From contig DAIOGK010000006.1 in the NCBI GenBank assembly GCA_036745275.1, forward strand, positions 62,001 to 126,000: a DNA stretch of 64,000 nt. The letters run 5' to 3'. Below are positions 8,011 to 15,760 of this stretch, one piece after another (the stretch's first letter is position 1; each line of letters opens with the position of its first letter). A program made the position numbers and the translations under genes. The notes beneath the pieces were generated by a model. It was not told the origin of the DNA. It saw nothing but the letters and a program-made list of their open reading frames with translations, and did not search any database. The stretch is from JAIUNP01 sp020161975 (GTDB taxonomy: Bacteria; Pseudomonadota; Alphaproteobacteria; Rhizobiales; Beijerinckiaceae).

Positions 8011-9099
8011 ATGAAACGCCGTCAGTTTCTCACAGCGGGCGCGGGCCTTGCGGCGACCGCCGTGGCCGCCCCGGCCATCGCGCAGTCCCAGCCCGAAATC
8101 CGCTGGCGCCTGACTTCGAGCTTCCCGAAGTCGCTGGATACAATCTACGGCGGGGCCGAAGTGTTCGCCAAGTATGTCTCCGAGGCGACAGACGGCAAGT
8201 TCCAGATTCAGGTGTTCGCGGCGGGTGAAATCGTTCCGGCACTCCAGGCGCTGGATGCCGTGCAGAACAGCACGGTCGAGGTTTGCCACACCTGCCCGTA
8301 CTACTTCATCGGCAAGGATCCGACGATGGCCTTCGGCACCGCCGTGCCGTTCGGGCCGAACTCCCGTCAGCAGACCGCCTGGATGATGCACGGCGGCGGC
8401 ATGCAGCTGATGAACGAGTTCTTCAAGAGTTACAATGCCTATGCTGTTCTCGGCGGCAACACAGGCACCCAGATGGGCGGCTGGTTCCGCAAGGAAATCA
8501 AGACGGTCGCGGACATCAACGGTCTCAAGTTCCGCATGGGCGGCTTTGCCGGCATGGTGCTGTCCAAGCTCGGCGCGGTGCCGCAGATGATCGCCGGCGG
8601 TGACATCTATCCGGCGCTGGAAAAGGGCACGATCGACGGTGCCGAATGGGTCGGCCCCTACGACGACGCCAAGCTCGGCTTCAACAAGGTGGCGCCCTAC
8701 TACTACTATCCCGGCTGGTGGGAAGGCGGCGCCATGATCCAGTTCATGTTCAATCTGGAAAAATACAACGCCCTGCCGAAGAGCTACAAGGCACTGATCG
8801 ACGCTGCCGGCGTCTATGCCCACACCGACATGCAGGCCAAATATGACCAGCGCAACCCCGGCGCGCTGATCGAACTCGTCCGCAACGGTGGCGCCCAGCT
8901 TCGCGCCTTCTCGCCGGAGGTCATGGACGCCTGCTACAAGGCGGCGCAGGAGGTCTACACCGAGACCTCGGCCAAGAACGCCAACTTCAAGAAGGTTTAT
9001 GAGGCGCAGGCCGCCTTCCTGAAGGATGCCTACCTCTGGTGGCAGGTTGCCGAGTACAACTACGACACCTACATGATCCGCGCCCGCCAGCGCGGCTGA
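8011..9099 (+). CDS. dctP: TRAP transporter substrate-binding protein, copy 2
   Basis: A second 362-residue DctP of the same branch, largely identical to its upstream neighbour across all motifs (RRQFLTAGAGL signal, FAAGEIVPALQ, MMHGGGMQLMNEFF, GTIDGAEWVGPYDD). TTTGGAG precedes the ATG. The differences cluster in surface segments, for example SYNAYAVL here against AKSNLIGFL in copy 1, and in the second half of the mature protein. Having its own terminator and being separated by about 170 bases suggests independent expression. It probably shares the membrane subunits encoded on the opposite strand. Confidence 0.92.
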   Translation: MKRRQFLTAGAGLAATAVAAPAIAQSQPEIRWRLTSSFPKSLDTIYGGAEVFAKYVSEATDGKFQIQVFAAGEIVPALQALDAVQNSTVEVCHTCPYYFIGKDPTMAFGTAVPFGPNSRQQTAWMMHGGGMQLMNEFFKSYNAYAVLGGNTGTQMGGWFRKEIKTVADINGLKFRMGGFAGMVLSKLGAVPQMIAGGDIYPALEKGTIDGAEWVGPYDDAKLGFNKVAPYYYYPGWWEGGAMIQFMFNLEKYNALPKSYKALIDAAGVYAHTDMQAKYDQRNPGALIELVRNGGAQLRAFSPEVMDACYKAAQEVYTETSAKNANFKKVYEAQAAFLKDAYLWWQVAEYNYDTYMIRARQRG

Positions 9100-9122
9100 T
9101 CACGGTTTAAACCGACGAACGG

Positions 9123-9148
9123 AAACGGCGCCCTCGGGCGCCGTTTTT
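9123..9148 (+). terminator. Rho-independent terminator of dctP copy 2
   Basis: The same 10-base stem as after copy 1 (AAACGGCGCC/GGCGCCGTTT) with loop CTCG and a T run, 23 bases after the stop. The duplicated unit therefore included the terminator. Confidence 0.93.
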
Positions 9149-9206
9149 GTTTGCGTTGGTCTTTCGCGGTTGCGGAGCGCCGTGCCCAATCAGCACCGTA
9201 AGTGCC

Positions 9207-9238
9207 AAAAAAACGGGGCGGCGCCGCAGCACCGCCCC
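9207..9238 (-). terminator. Rho-independent terminator of the dctQM operon
   Basis: Read on the minus strand, GGGGCGG pairs with CCGCCCC around a short GC-rich loop and is followed by a GTTTTTTT run, 30 bases after the dctM stop. It faces the dctP terminator, so both convergent transcripts end within about 100 bases. Confidence 0.85.
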
Positions 9239-9268
9239 TGGTCAACATCGCCGGCCGGCATCCCGCCG

Positions 9269-11284
9269 TCAGAACTTCGGCGGGCCAAGGTCCAAGCCAC
9301 CGGGGCCGCTGGGGCTGTCGAGACCGGGCGTCAGGTTCTGCAACTGCTGCAGCGCCTGGTTCGGATCCACCACCGGACGCGGCGGCTTCTTGGTGATCAC
9401 CATCGAGGGCGTCAGCATCACCAGCGTGACCATCACGATCTGGATGATCACGAAAGGCACGGCGCCCCAGTAGATCTGGCCGGTGCTCACGCCTTCGGTC
9501 AGTTTGCCGGTCACACGGTCGTTGTAGGGTTCGCGCGGAGCAACCGATCGCAGGTAGAACAGCGCAAAGCCAAAGGGTGGATGCATGAAGCTTGTCTGCA
9601 TGTTCACACCCATCATCACGCCGAACCAGACGATCATCGCCTTCTTGATTTCGCTGTCCGTCGTCAGGTTGAACGACTTCGCAATCTCAAGGGCCAGCGG
9701 ATCGGTGGTGAAGACGGCTTCCGCTGCCGGACGGATCAGCGGGATGACAATGAAGGCCAACTCGAAGAAGTCGAGGAAGAAGGCCAGCAGGAACACTGCA
9801 ATGTTGATCAGGATCAGGAAGCCGTAGAGGCCGCCCGGCAACGACTTCAGATGCTCCTCGACCCAGACATGGCCGTTCACGCCGTAGAAGGTGAGCGAGA
9901 AGATGCGCGCGCCCACCAGAATGAACAACACGAAGGCCGAGAGCTTGGCGGTCGATTCGGTTGCCTGCTTGATGATCTGGAAGTTGAAACGCTTGGGGTC
10001 ATTGTCGAGGAAGCGCTTGAACGCCGCCAGCAGCAGCGCGCCCGCCGCGCCCATCGCGCCGCCTTCCGTCGGCGTCGCGACGCCGATGAAGATGGTGCCG
10101 AGCACGAGGAAGATGAGCGCCAGCGGCGGAACCATCACGAAGGTCACTTCCTGCGCGATCTTCGACAGGAAGCGCAGACCGAACAGCTTGGTGGTGATCC
10201 AGTTGAGGCAGGCGATGCTGAAGGCAACGCCAACCGCCACGGACATCGAGAGGATGACGAAATCGGCGCCGCCCTGCACGTTCGTGCCGGCCATGACGAC
10301 GTAACCGGTAACGGCGGCGACCACGGTCAAGGTCAGCAGCGACAAAAGTCCACGCTCGTCACCGCCCTTGGCGGCCACACGGGCGATGCGTACGAGCGAC
10401 ACGAGCAGATAGACAACGAATGCTGCCAGCAGCGCCGCGCCGATCTTGTCGCCCCAGTCACCGGCAAAGCCGCTCGTGACGTGTGCAATCCAGCCGTTGC
10501 CGAAAACCGCGAGCAGCCCAAGGATGCCGGCGACGAGGAGGATGGCGTTGCCGCGCGAGAGAAGATCCCGCGCCTTCGGCTCGGTTTCCTTGAAGCCGAT
10601 GGCGGCAACCGGCAGGCCGGGCGCCGCAGAAGGAAAAATCGTCGAAACGAGAAAGACATAGCCCGCATAGATGCCGGACAGCACGATGCCCGGCACGAAG
10701 GCGCCCTCGTACATCGAGCCAACATCCGCCGCCAACTGGTCGGCCAGCACGATCAGGACCAGCGAGGGCGGGATGATCTGCGCCAGCGTACCCGATGCGG
10801 CGATAACGCCCGAGGCCAAGCGGCGGTCGTAGCCGTAACGCAGCATGATCGGCAGCGAGATGAGGCCCATCGAAATCACCGAGGCCGCAACAACGCCCGT
10901 GGTGGCAGCCAGCAATGCGCCGACGAAGATCACCGCATAGGCAAGGCCGCCACGGATGGTGCCGAAGAGCTGGCCGATGGTGTCGAGCAGGTCTTCCGCC
11001 ATGCCGGAGCGTTCCAGCACCAGCCCCATGAAGGTGAAAAACGGTATTGCCAATAGCACGTCATTGGCCATGACGCCGCCGTAGAGCCGATCCGGCAAGG
11101 ATTGGAGCAGCGGCCAGCTCAGCGTGATCACGCCGTTCGACAGTGGCGCCAGTTCAACGCCGATGACGAAGAAGGCCAGGCCGCAGGCGCCAAGCGCAAA
11201 GGCGACCGGATACCCCAGCAGCAGGAAGAACACCAGCGACGCGAACATAATCGGCGCAATGTTGTGGGCAATGAACTCAGCCAT
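9269..11284 (-). CDS. dctM: TRAP transporter large permease
   Basis: A 671-residue polytopic inner-membrane protein of the DctM/IT superfamily, which carries out sodium-coupled import. Family landmarks are IPFFTFMGLVLERSGMAEDLL near residue 80, ASGTLAQIIPPS near 165, and the second-half signature GVATPTEGGAMGAAGA. Typical DctM proteins are about 430 residues. Here roughly 170 extra residues with several hydrophobic segments separate the two halves, and a Pro/Gly-rich tail follows the last helix. A longer DctM is characteristic of the FcbT1/TakP-associated subgroup. It follows dctQ by 24 bases. Confidence 0.92.
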   Translation of the reverse strand: MAEFIAHNIAPIMFASLVFFLLLGYPVAFALGACGLAFFVIGVELAPLSNGVITLSWPLLQSLPDRLYGGVMANDVLLAIPFFTFMGLVLERSGMAEDLLDTIGQLFGTIRGGLAYAVIFVGALLAATTGVVAASVISMGLISLPIMLRYGYDRRLASGVIAASGTLAQIIPPSLVLIVLADQLAADVGSMYEGAFVPGIVLSGIYAGYVFLVSTIFPSAAPGLPVAAIGFKETEPKARDLLSRGNAILLVAGILGLLAVFGNGWIAHVTSGFAGDWGDKIGAALLAAFVVYLLVSLVRIARVAAKGGDERGLLSLLTLTVVAAVTGYVVMAGTNVQGGADFVILSMSVAVGVAFSIACLNWITTKLFGLRFLSKIAQEVTFVMVPPLALIFLVLGTIFIGVATPTEGGAMGAAGALLLAAFKRFLDNDPKRFNFQIIKQATESTAKLSAFVLFILVGARIFSLTFYGVNGHVWVEEHLKSLPGGLYGFLILINIAVFLLAFFLDFFELAFIVIPLIRPAAEAVFTTDPLALEIAKSFNLTTDSEIKKAMIVWFGVMMGVNMQTSFMHPPFGFALFYLRSVAPREPYNDRVTGKLTEGVSTGQIYWGAVPFVIIQIVMVTLVMLTPSMVITKKPPRPVVDPNQALQQLQNLTPGLDSPSGPGGLDLGPPKF

Positions 11285-11308
11285 AGTCGGACCCCCCGGG
11301 CGCCGTAA

Positions 11309-11935
11309 TCAGTGTTGCTTGGTTTCGGCGGAGGTGGCGGCACGTTCCGCCTCTTCCTTGCCCACGACCATCAGGCGCTCGGCCTCGGCTTCCGCCGCGG
11401 CATGGTGGCCGCCGGCGCCGAGGGTGTCGGGGATAAGCCCCTTCGACACGGCGACACGCTTGATGAACTCGGAAATGCCCTGGAGCAGCAGGAAGATAAA
11501 ACCGGCGAGGATCAGGAACTTTGCGGGCCATTGCGGCAGGCCGCCGGCGTTGCTCGACTGCTCGTTCATCATGAACGAGCGCCAGAAGAACGGCCAGGAG
11601 GTGACGATCATCACAAGGCACATCGGAATCAGGAACAGGCCATGGCCGATGAATTCGATGGCCCGGCGCCAGGACTGCGGCAGCTTGGAGTTCACGATAT
11701 CGATGCGGATGTGCTCGTTGCAGAGCAGCGTCCACGGCGAGCACAGCATGAACACCGCGCCGAACAGCAGCCACTGCGCCTCCAGCCAGGCGTTGGAGCT
11801 GGTGTTGAACACCTTGCGGATAATGGCATTGACGGCGGAGATGAGCACCGCGACCAGAATGAGCCAGGCAACGCTTTTGCCTAGCTTTTCGTTGAGCCAG
11901 TCAATGGCCCGCGACAGTCGCATAAAGCCTGCCAT
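11309..11935 (-). CDS. dctQ: TRAP transporter small permease
   Basis: A 208-residue small membrane subunit with four predicted transmembrane helices (near residues 20, 50, 95 and 150 by hydrophobicity) and the LEAQWLLFGAVFML segment typical of DctQ. The ATG at 11935 sits ten bases after a GGAG; a GTG three codons earlier is too close to that site. The C-terminal 35 residues are charged and cytoplasmic. It lies upstream of dctM in the same operon, which faces the two dctP genes rather than following them. Confidence 0.9.
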   Translation of the reverse strand: MAGFMRLSRAIDWLNEKLGKSVAWLILVAVLISAVNAIIRKVFNTSSNAWLEAQWLLFGAVFMLCSPWTLLCNEHIRIDIVNSKLPQSWRRAIEFIGHGLFLIPMCLVMIVTSWPFFWRSFMMNEQSSNAGGLPQWPAKFLILAGFIFLLLQGISEFIKRVAVSKGLIPDTLGAGGHHAAAEAEAERLMVVGKEEAERAATSAETKQH

Positions 11936-12059
11936 CTGAAACACACTCCGCCTGTTTTGTTATTGCGTCGGGACAGCCAATGGCCGCTCCCCACCCCAAC
12001 GTGTCAGTGTTCTTACACAGGCTTTTTTCATGCGACAATATGTCTAGGCCGCAAAAACG

Positions 12060-12980
12060 TCACTTTCCCCCAAGCCGCGCCTCGGCTTCTTTTTTGCGCA
12101 CACGTTCGCGGTGCAGGGTGTAAACGCCGCTGGCGACGATGATGGCCATGCCGAGAAGCGCGACCGCATCCGGCAGATCGCCGAAGACCAGAAAGCCGAT
12201 GATGATGGCCCAGATGACGCCGCTGTAGCGGAAGGGCGCAACCAGAGACAGATCCACCCCACGACAGCCGATGATCAGCAGGAGGTTGCCCGCCGTCAGC
12301 AACACCGCCGCCAGCGCGGAAAAAGCAAACGGCGTTGCGGCAAACGGCTTCCAGGGCGTGACGAGGTTCAGGACCAGGCCGCCGGCCAGCGACCCCAGCG
12401 CCGTCCCCAGCGCAACGACAACGGAAGGGATATGATCGCCCAGCTTGCGCGTTGCGATGTCGCGCGCGGCAACGCAGGCCACGCAGGCAAGGCCAAGCAG
12501 CGCGCCGGTCATGTAGGCAGGCTGGGCCGATTCACTGCTGCCGGGCTGGATAACCAGCAGCACGCCGAAAAAGCCTGCGGCAATCGCGCTCCAGCGCCGC
12601 CAGCCCACCCGCTCGCCAAACAGAAAGATGGCGATGATGGTAATGAACAGCGGCGTGACCATCAAAACGGCCGTGAGGTCCGCCAGCGGCATCATGCCGA
12701 GGGCCGAAATGAAGGTGATCGCCGTGAGGGATTCCAGCGCCGAACGCAGCAGCACCAGCGGGCTCAGCAAATCCTTGAGGTGGCTCCCCTGCCCCTTCGC
12801 AAATACGATCATCAGCGCGAATGAGACCGCAAAAACGCCGCGCACCGTGAGGAATTGCGCGACCGGCCAGGATTGACCGACGTATTTTGCCATGGCATCC
12901 GAAAAGACAAAAATGCTCGACGCTATGGTGATCGCCAGCATTCCGCGGGCGTTGGGAGACAGGGTGTCGAACACGTTCAT
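12060..12980 (-). CDS. EamA/DMT-family transporter
   Basis: A 306-residue inner-membrane protein with about ten hydrophobic helices arranged as two EamA repeats, each containing the usual PL(A)D/TA and RR(W)SAIAAGFFGVLL-like signatures. Members export amino acids or other small metabolites; the substrate is not predictable. It starts 19 bases after the moaA stop on the same strand, so it is probably co-transcribed with moaA, but nothing ties it functionally to molybdenum cofactor synthesis. Confidence 0.85.
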   Translation of the reverse strand: MNVFDTLSPNARGMLAITIASSIFVFSDAMAKYVGQSWPVAQFLTVRGVFAVSFALMIVFAKGQGSHLKDLLSPLVLLRSALESLTAITFISALGMMPLADLTAVLMVTPLFITIIAIFLFGERVGWRRWSAIAAGFFGVLLVIQPGSSESAQPAYMTGALLGLACVACVAARDIATRKLGDHIPSVVVALGTALGSLAGGLVLNLVTPWKPFAATPFAFSALAAVLLTAGNLLLIIGCRGVDLSLVAPFRYSGVIWAIIIGFLVFGDLPDAVALLGMAIIVASGVYTLHRERVRKKEAEARLGGK

Positions 12981-12999
12981 TCCATTCCGGCTGCGCCGG

Positions 13000-14025
13000 T
13001 TAGCCGCCGGTCACGCTCATGTGGCGGCCCACGGCGGGCTTGCGGGTGTCTCTATCGATAATGAAATCATGCCCCTTGGGCTTGCGGCTGATGGCCGCAT
13101 CAATGGCTTCAAGCACCGGGCCATCGCCTTCAGACGCGCGCAGCACCTTGCGCAGATCGGCCGAATCTTCCTGCCCCAGACACATATAGAGTGTGCCGGT
13201 GCAGGTGAGGCGCACACGGTTGCAGCTTTCGCAGAAGTTGTGGGTCATCGGCGTGATGAAGCCGACGATGCCGCCCGTCTCGCGCAGGGTCGCATAGCGC
13301 GCCGGCCCGCCAGTGCGATAATCGCTGTCCTCGAAAGTGAAGTGCGACATGAGATCGGCCTTCAACTGCGAGATCGGCAGATATTGATCGACCCGTGCGA
13401 CCTCCATCTCGCCCATCGGCATCACCTCGATGAAGGTGATGTCCATGCCCTCGCCATGCGCCCAACGGATCAGCTCGGGAATTTCCCGATCATTGAAGCC
13501 CTTCAGTGCCACGGTGTTGATCTTGACCCTGAGGCCCGCCTCGCGCGCGGCCCTGATGCCGCCGAGCACCTTGTCGAGATCACCCCAGCGCGTGATCTCG
13601 CGGAACTTGTCGGCATCACGCGTATCGAGTGAGACATTGACGCGGCGGACGCCGCAATCAGCGAGCTCGGCGGCGTGGCGGGCGAGTTGCGAACCATTCG
13701 TGGTCAGGGTCAACTCATCCAGCGCGCCAGTCGTCAGATGACGCGACAAATCTCGGAACAGGCGCATGATATCGCGCCGTACCAGCGGCTCGCCGCCGGT
13801 GATGCGGAGCTTGCGCACCCCGCGCGAAACGAACAATCCGCAAAGCCGCGACAGTTCCTCCAGCGACAGAAGGTCCTGCTTGGGCAGGAAGGTCATGTGC
13901 TCCGACATGCAATACGTGCAGCGGAAATCGCAGCGATCCGTCACGGATACGCGCAAATAGGTCACATCCCGTCCGAACGGATCAGTCAAGGCAGCCTTGG
14001 GGGGCGAAGTCGAGACCTCTTTCAA
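13000..14025 (-). CDS. moaA: GTP 3',8-cyclase (molybdenum cofactor synthesis)
   Basis: A radical-SAM enzyme that, with MoaC, converts GTP to cyclic pyranopterin. The N-terminal SAM cluster motif is C32-x3-C36-x2-C39 (DRCDFRCTYC). The second cluster is ligated by the C-terminal CESCNRVRLTC segment, and the protein ends in the GG dipeptide MoaC chemistry needs. I prefer a TTG start because GGAG lies six bases upstream; an in-frame TTG at 14082 would add 19 residues without a ribosome site. No other mo genes are in the window. Confidence 0.92.
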   Translation of the reverse strand: MKEVSTSPPKAALTDPFGRDVTYLRVSVTDRCDFRCTYCMSEHMTFLPKQDLLSLEELSRLCGLFVSRGVRKLRITGGEPLVRRDIMRLFRDLSRHLTTGALDELTLTTNGSQLARHAAELADCGVRRVNVSLDTRDADKFREITRWGDLDKVLGGIRAAREAGLRVKINTVALKGFNDREIPELIRWAHGEGMDITFIEVMPMGEMEVARVDQYLPISQLKADLMSHFTFEDSDYRTGGPARYATLRETGGIVGFITPMTHNFCESCNRVRLTCTGTLYMCLGQEDSADLRKVLRASEGDGPVLEAIDAAISRKPKGHDFIIDRDTRKPAVGRHMSVTGG

Positions 14026-14128
14026 GGGAAACTCCAGGCCGAAACGGTCGGCGTCAGGTGAAGATGGGCAGAAATGCTGCAATCCGCAACCCTTGTCGCC
14101 GCGCGAGCCGACACCATTGCACCATCAC

Positions 14129-14158
14129 AAAAACGAAAAGGGCCGGCGAACCGGCCCT
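14129..14158 (-). terminator. Terminator of the L,D-transpeptidase gene
   Basis: On the minus strand AGGGCCGG, a TTCG loop and CCGGCCCT form a perfect 8-base stem followed by TTTCGTTTTTG, 25 bases past the stop codon. Confidence 0.88.
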
Positions 14159-14182
14159 GATCCCTGAACGCCACAGGCCCGC

Positions 14183-14758
14183 TTAGCGGACCACAACCAC
14201 GCGGGTGCCAACCTTCACGCGGTCGTAGAGGTCCACGACGTCATCGTTCAGCATACGGATGCAGCCCGAGGAAACGGCCTGACCGATCGTCTCCGGCTCG
14301 TTGGAGCCATGGATGCGATAGAGCGAGGAGCCGAGATAGAGCGCGCGCGCGCCAAGCGGATTCTCCGGCCCGCCCTTCATATGGCGCGGCAGATCGGGAC
14401 GACGCTTCAGCATCTGGGGTGGCGGTGTCCAATCCGGCCACTCGGCCTTGCGGGTGATGGCCTTGGTGCCGCCCCACTCGAAGCCCGGGCGGCCGACGCC
14501 GACGCCGTAGCGAATCGCGCGGCCATTGCCAAGAATGTAATACAAACGGCGCTCGACCGTGGAGACCACGATGGTGCCTGGCGCGAACTTGGACGAATAC
14601 GCCACTTCCTCGCGGGGAACCGGCGTCGCCTTCGCGCGAGTGTCCTGATAGGGCTCGATCGGCTCACGGGTCAGCGGGTCGATCTCGTAAGCGACAGCGG
14701 CGGGTGCAAGCGCAGCCCCGAAAGCCACTGCCAGTAGGGTCGCATGGAGACGACGCAT
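14183..14758 (-). CDS. L,D-transpeptidase (ErfK/YbiS family)
   Basis: A 191-residue exported enzyme that forms peptidoglycan 3-3 cross-links or anchors proteins to the wall. The signal peptide is MRRLHATLLAVAFGAALAPA with a likely cleavage near AVA (23). The YkuD domain runs from about residue 60 to the end, with the catalytic His150 in RIHGSNEP and Cys166 in SSGCIRM. The start is supported by GAGAGG nine bases upstream; an upstream in-frame extension to 14911 lacks signal-peptide character. It is compact, lacking an extra LysM or lipoprotein region. Confidence 0.9.
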   Translation of the reverse strand: MRRLHATLLAVAFGAALAPAAVAYEIDPLTREPIEPYQDTRAKATPVPREEVAYSSKFAPGTIVVSTVERRLYYILGNGRAIRYGVGVGRPGFEWGGTKAITRKAEWPDWTPPPQMLKRRPDLPRHMKGGPENPLGARALYLGSSLYRIHGSNEPETIGQAVSSGCIRMLNDDVVDLYDRVKVGTRVVVVR

Positions 14759-14926
14759 GGCGGCATACCTCTCGTGAAATTGAATCGCGGGCGGCGCTAT
14801 GACCGCTGCTGAGTGACACATCCATTCAAACGAACGCGTTGACAAGCGCGCCAACGCACATTTCAACGCGATCCTAACAGGTTGGTTCCAGCCGTTGCCA
14901 TGCTGCAACAATTCTTTTTCTCATCC

Positions 14927-14955
14927 TTGACTTCACCCGCCAGCCTTTCTAGGAA
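14927..14955 (+). promoter_or_regulatory. Likely promoter of tRNA-Val
   Basis: TTGACT and TAGGAA are separated by 17 bases and end 15 bases before the tRNA. The -35 box is near consensus; the -10 box is weak, as is common in alphaproteobacteria. Confidence 0.55.
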
Positions 14956-14970
14956 GGCGCTTCCTGAATC

Positions 14971-15045
14971 GGGCGCGTAGCTCAGCGGAAGAGCACTTCG
15001 TTCACACCGAAGGGGTCACAGGTTCGATCCCTGTCGCGCCCACCA
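14971..15045 (+). tRNA. tRNA-Val (anticodon CAC)
   Basis: A complete 75-base cloverleaf including an encoded CCA end. The acceptor stem is GGGCGCG/CGCGCCC, the D arm GCTC/GAGC, the anticodon stem CTTCG/CGAAG around loop TTCACAC, and the T arm ACAGG/CCTGT around TTCGATC. The anticodon CAC reads GUG. An accessory-looking gene block begins directly downstream, the usual position for integration, but I found neither an integrase nor a repeat of the tRNA 3' end. Confidence 0.96.
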
Positions 15046-15338
15046 TTCTCAAACGCCGGACAGAGCGTTGAGATATAGGACAAATTTCAAGTTTTGGATG
15101 ACAGTCCTGATCGTTGGATTCGCCCCCGGGTTGATCGGCCCCCACAGATGTGGTCCGGTCAGGGTGTCAGAGCATTGACGGTCTGGCGCCAGCGCAGGGA
15201 TAAAGACCTCCACGACCGACGGCCTGCATCCGGGCGATCCGTATGGACGCATGGTGTGGTTTTGGTGCAGCATTTCATTTGAGGTGACCACTGCGCCAGC
15301 AATTGCCGATTTCGCAATCGACCTCGGAGAGACATGCG

Positions 15339-15661
15339 ATGAGCACAATCCACATAACCAAAGATGTCAGCGGCACGGTCGGAAAATATGTCGCGCATGT
15401 CGACGGCATCGATGGCGAGGCCAAGATCACCTTCACCGTGCGCGGCGAAAACTGATCAGCGCCGATCACACCATCGCGCCGGATGCGATGCGTGGCACCG
15501 GCGCAGCCGCGGCACTGGTCGATTTCATGATCGCCGATGCACGCAGGAGCGGCTTCAGGATCATCCCGATCTGTCCCTACGTCCGCGCGCAGTACAAGCG
15601 TCATCCGGAATGGCAGGATGTCATGACTGTCGCCCCGGGCGTCGATCCAACAGCAGCGTGA
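15339..15661 (+). pseudogene. Frameshifted GNAT-family N-acetyltransferase
   Basis: The ATG, preceded by GGAGAGA, opens a frame reading MSTIHITKDVSGTVGKYVA and ending after 38 codons at a TGA at 15453-15455. From 15452 the next frame continues seamlessly with LISADHTIAPDAMRGTGAAAALVDF and ends near CPYVRAQYKRHPEW, which together make a YidJ/YjdJ-like small acetyltransferase. One missing base near 15451 explains the break. The acetyl-CoA loop is RGTGAAAAL. It could be a real inactivating mutation or a sequencing error. Confidence 0.8.
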
Positions 15662-15760
15662 AAGCATCACTTGCGGTTATGCAGATGAGACAGAAGCCGG
15701 ACGTTCACGGTGTCTTTAAAGCAGGGGCGACCCAATGAGCCTTTGCGAGGACCAAATTGT

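Noticed and set aside
9170..11056. A 628-codon plus-strand open frame opposite dctM
   Set aside because: It is antisense to a clear transporter gene, rich in Arg, His, Gln and Asp as expected of a GC-rich shadow frame, and has no recognisable motif.
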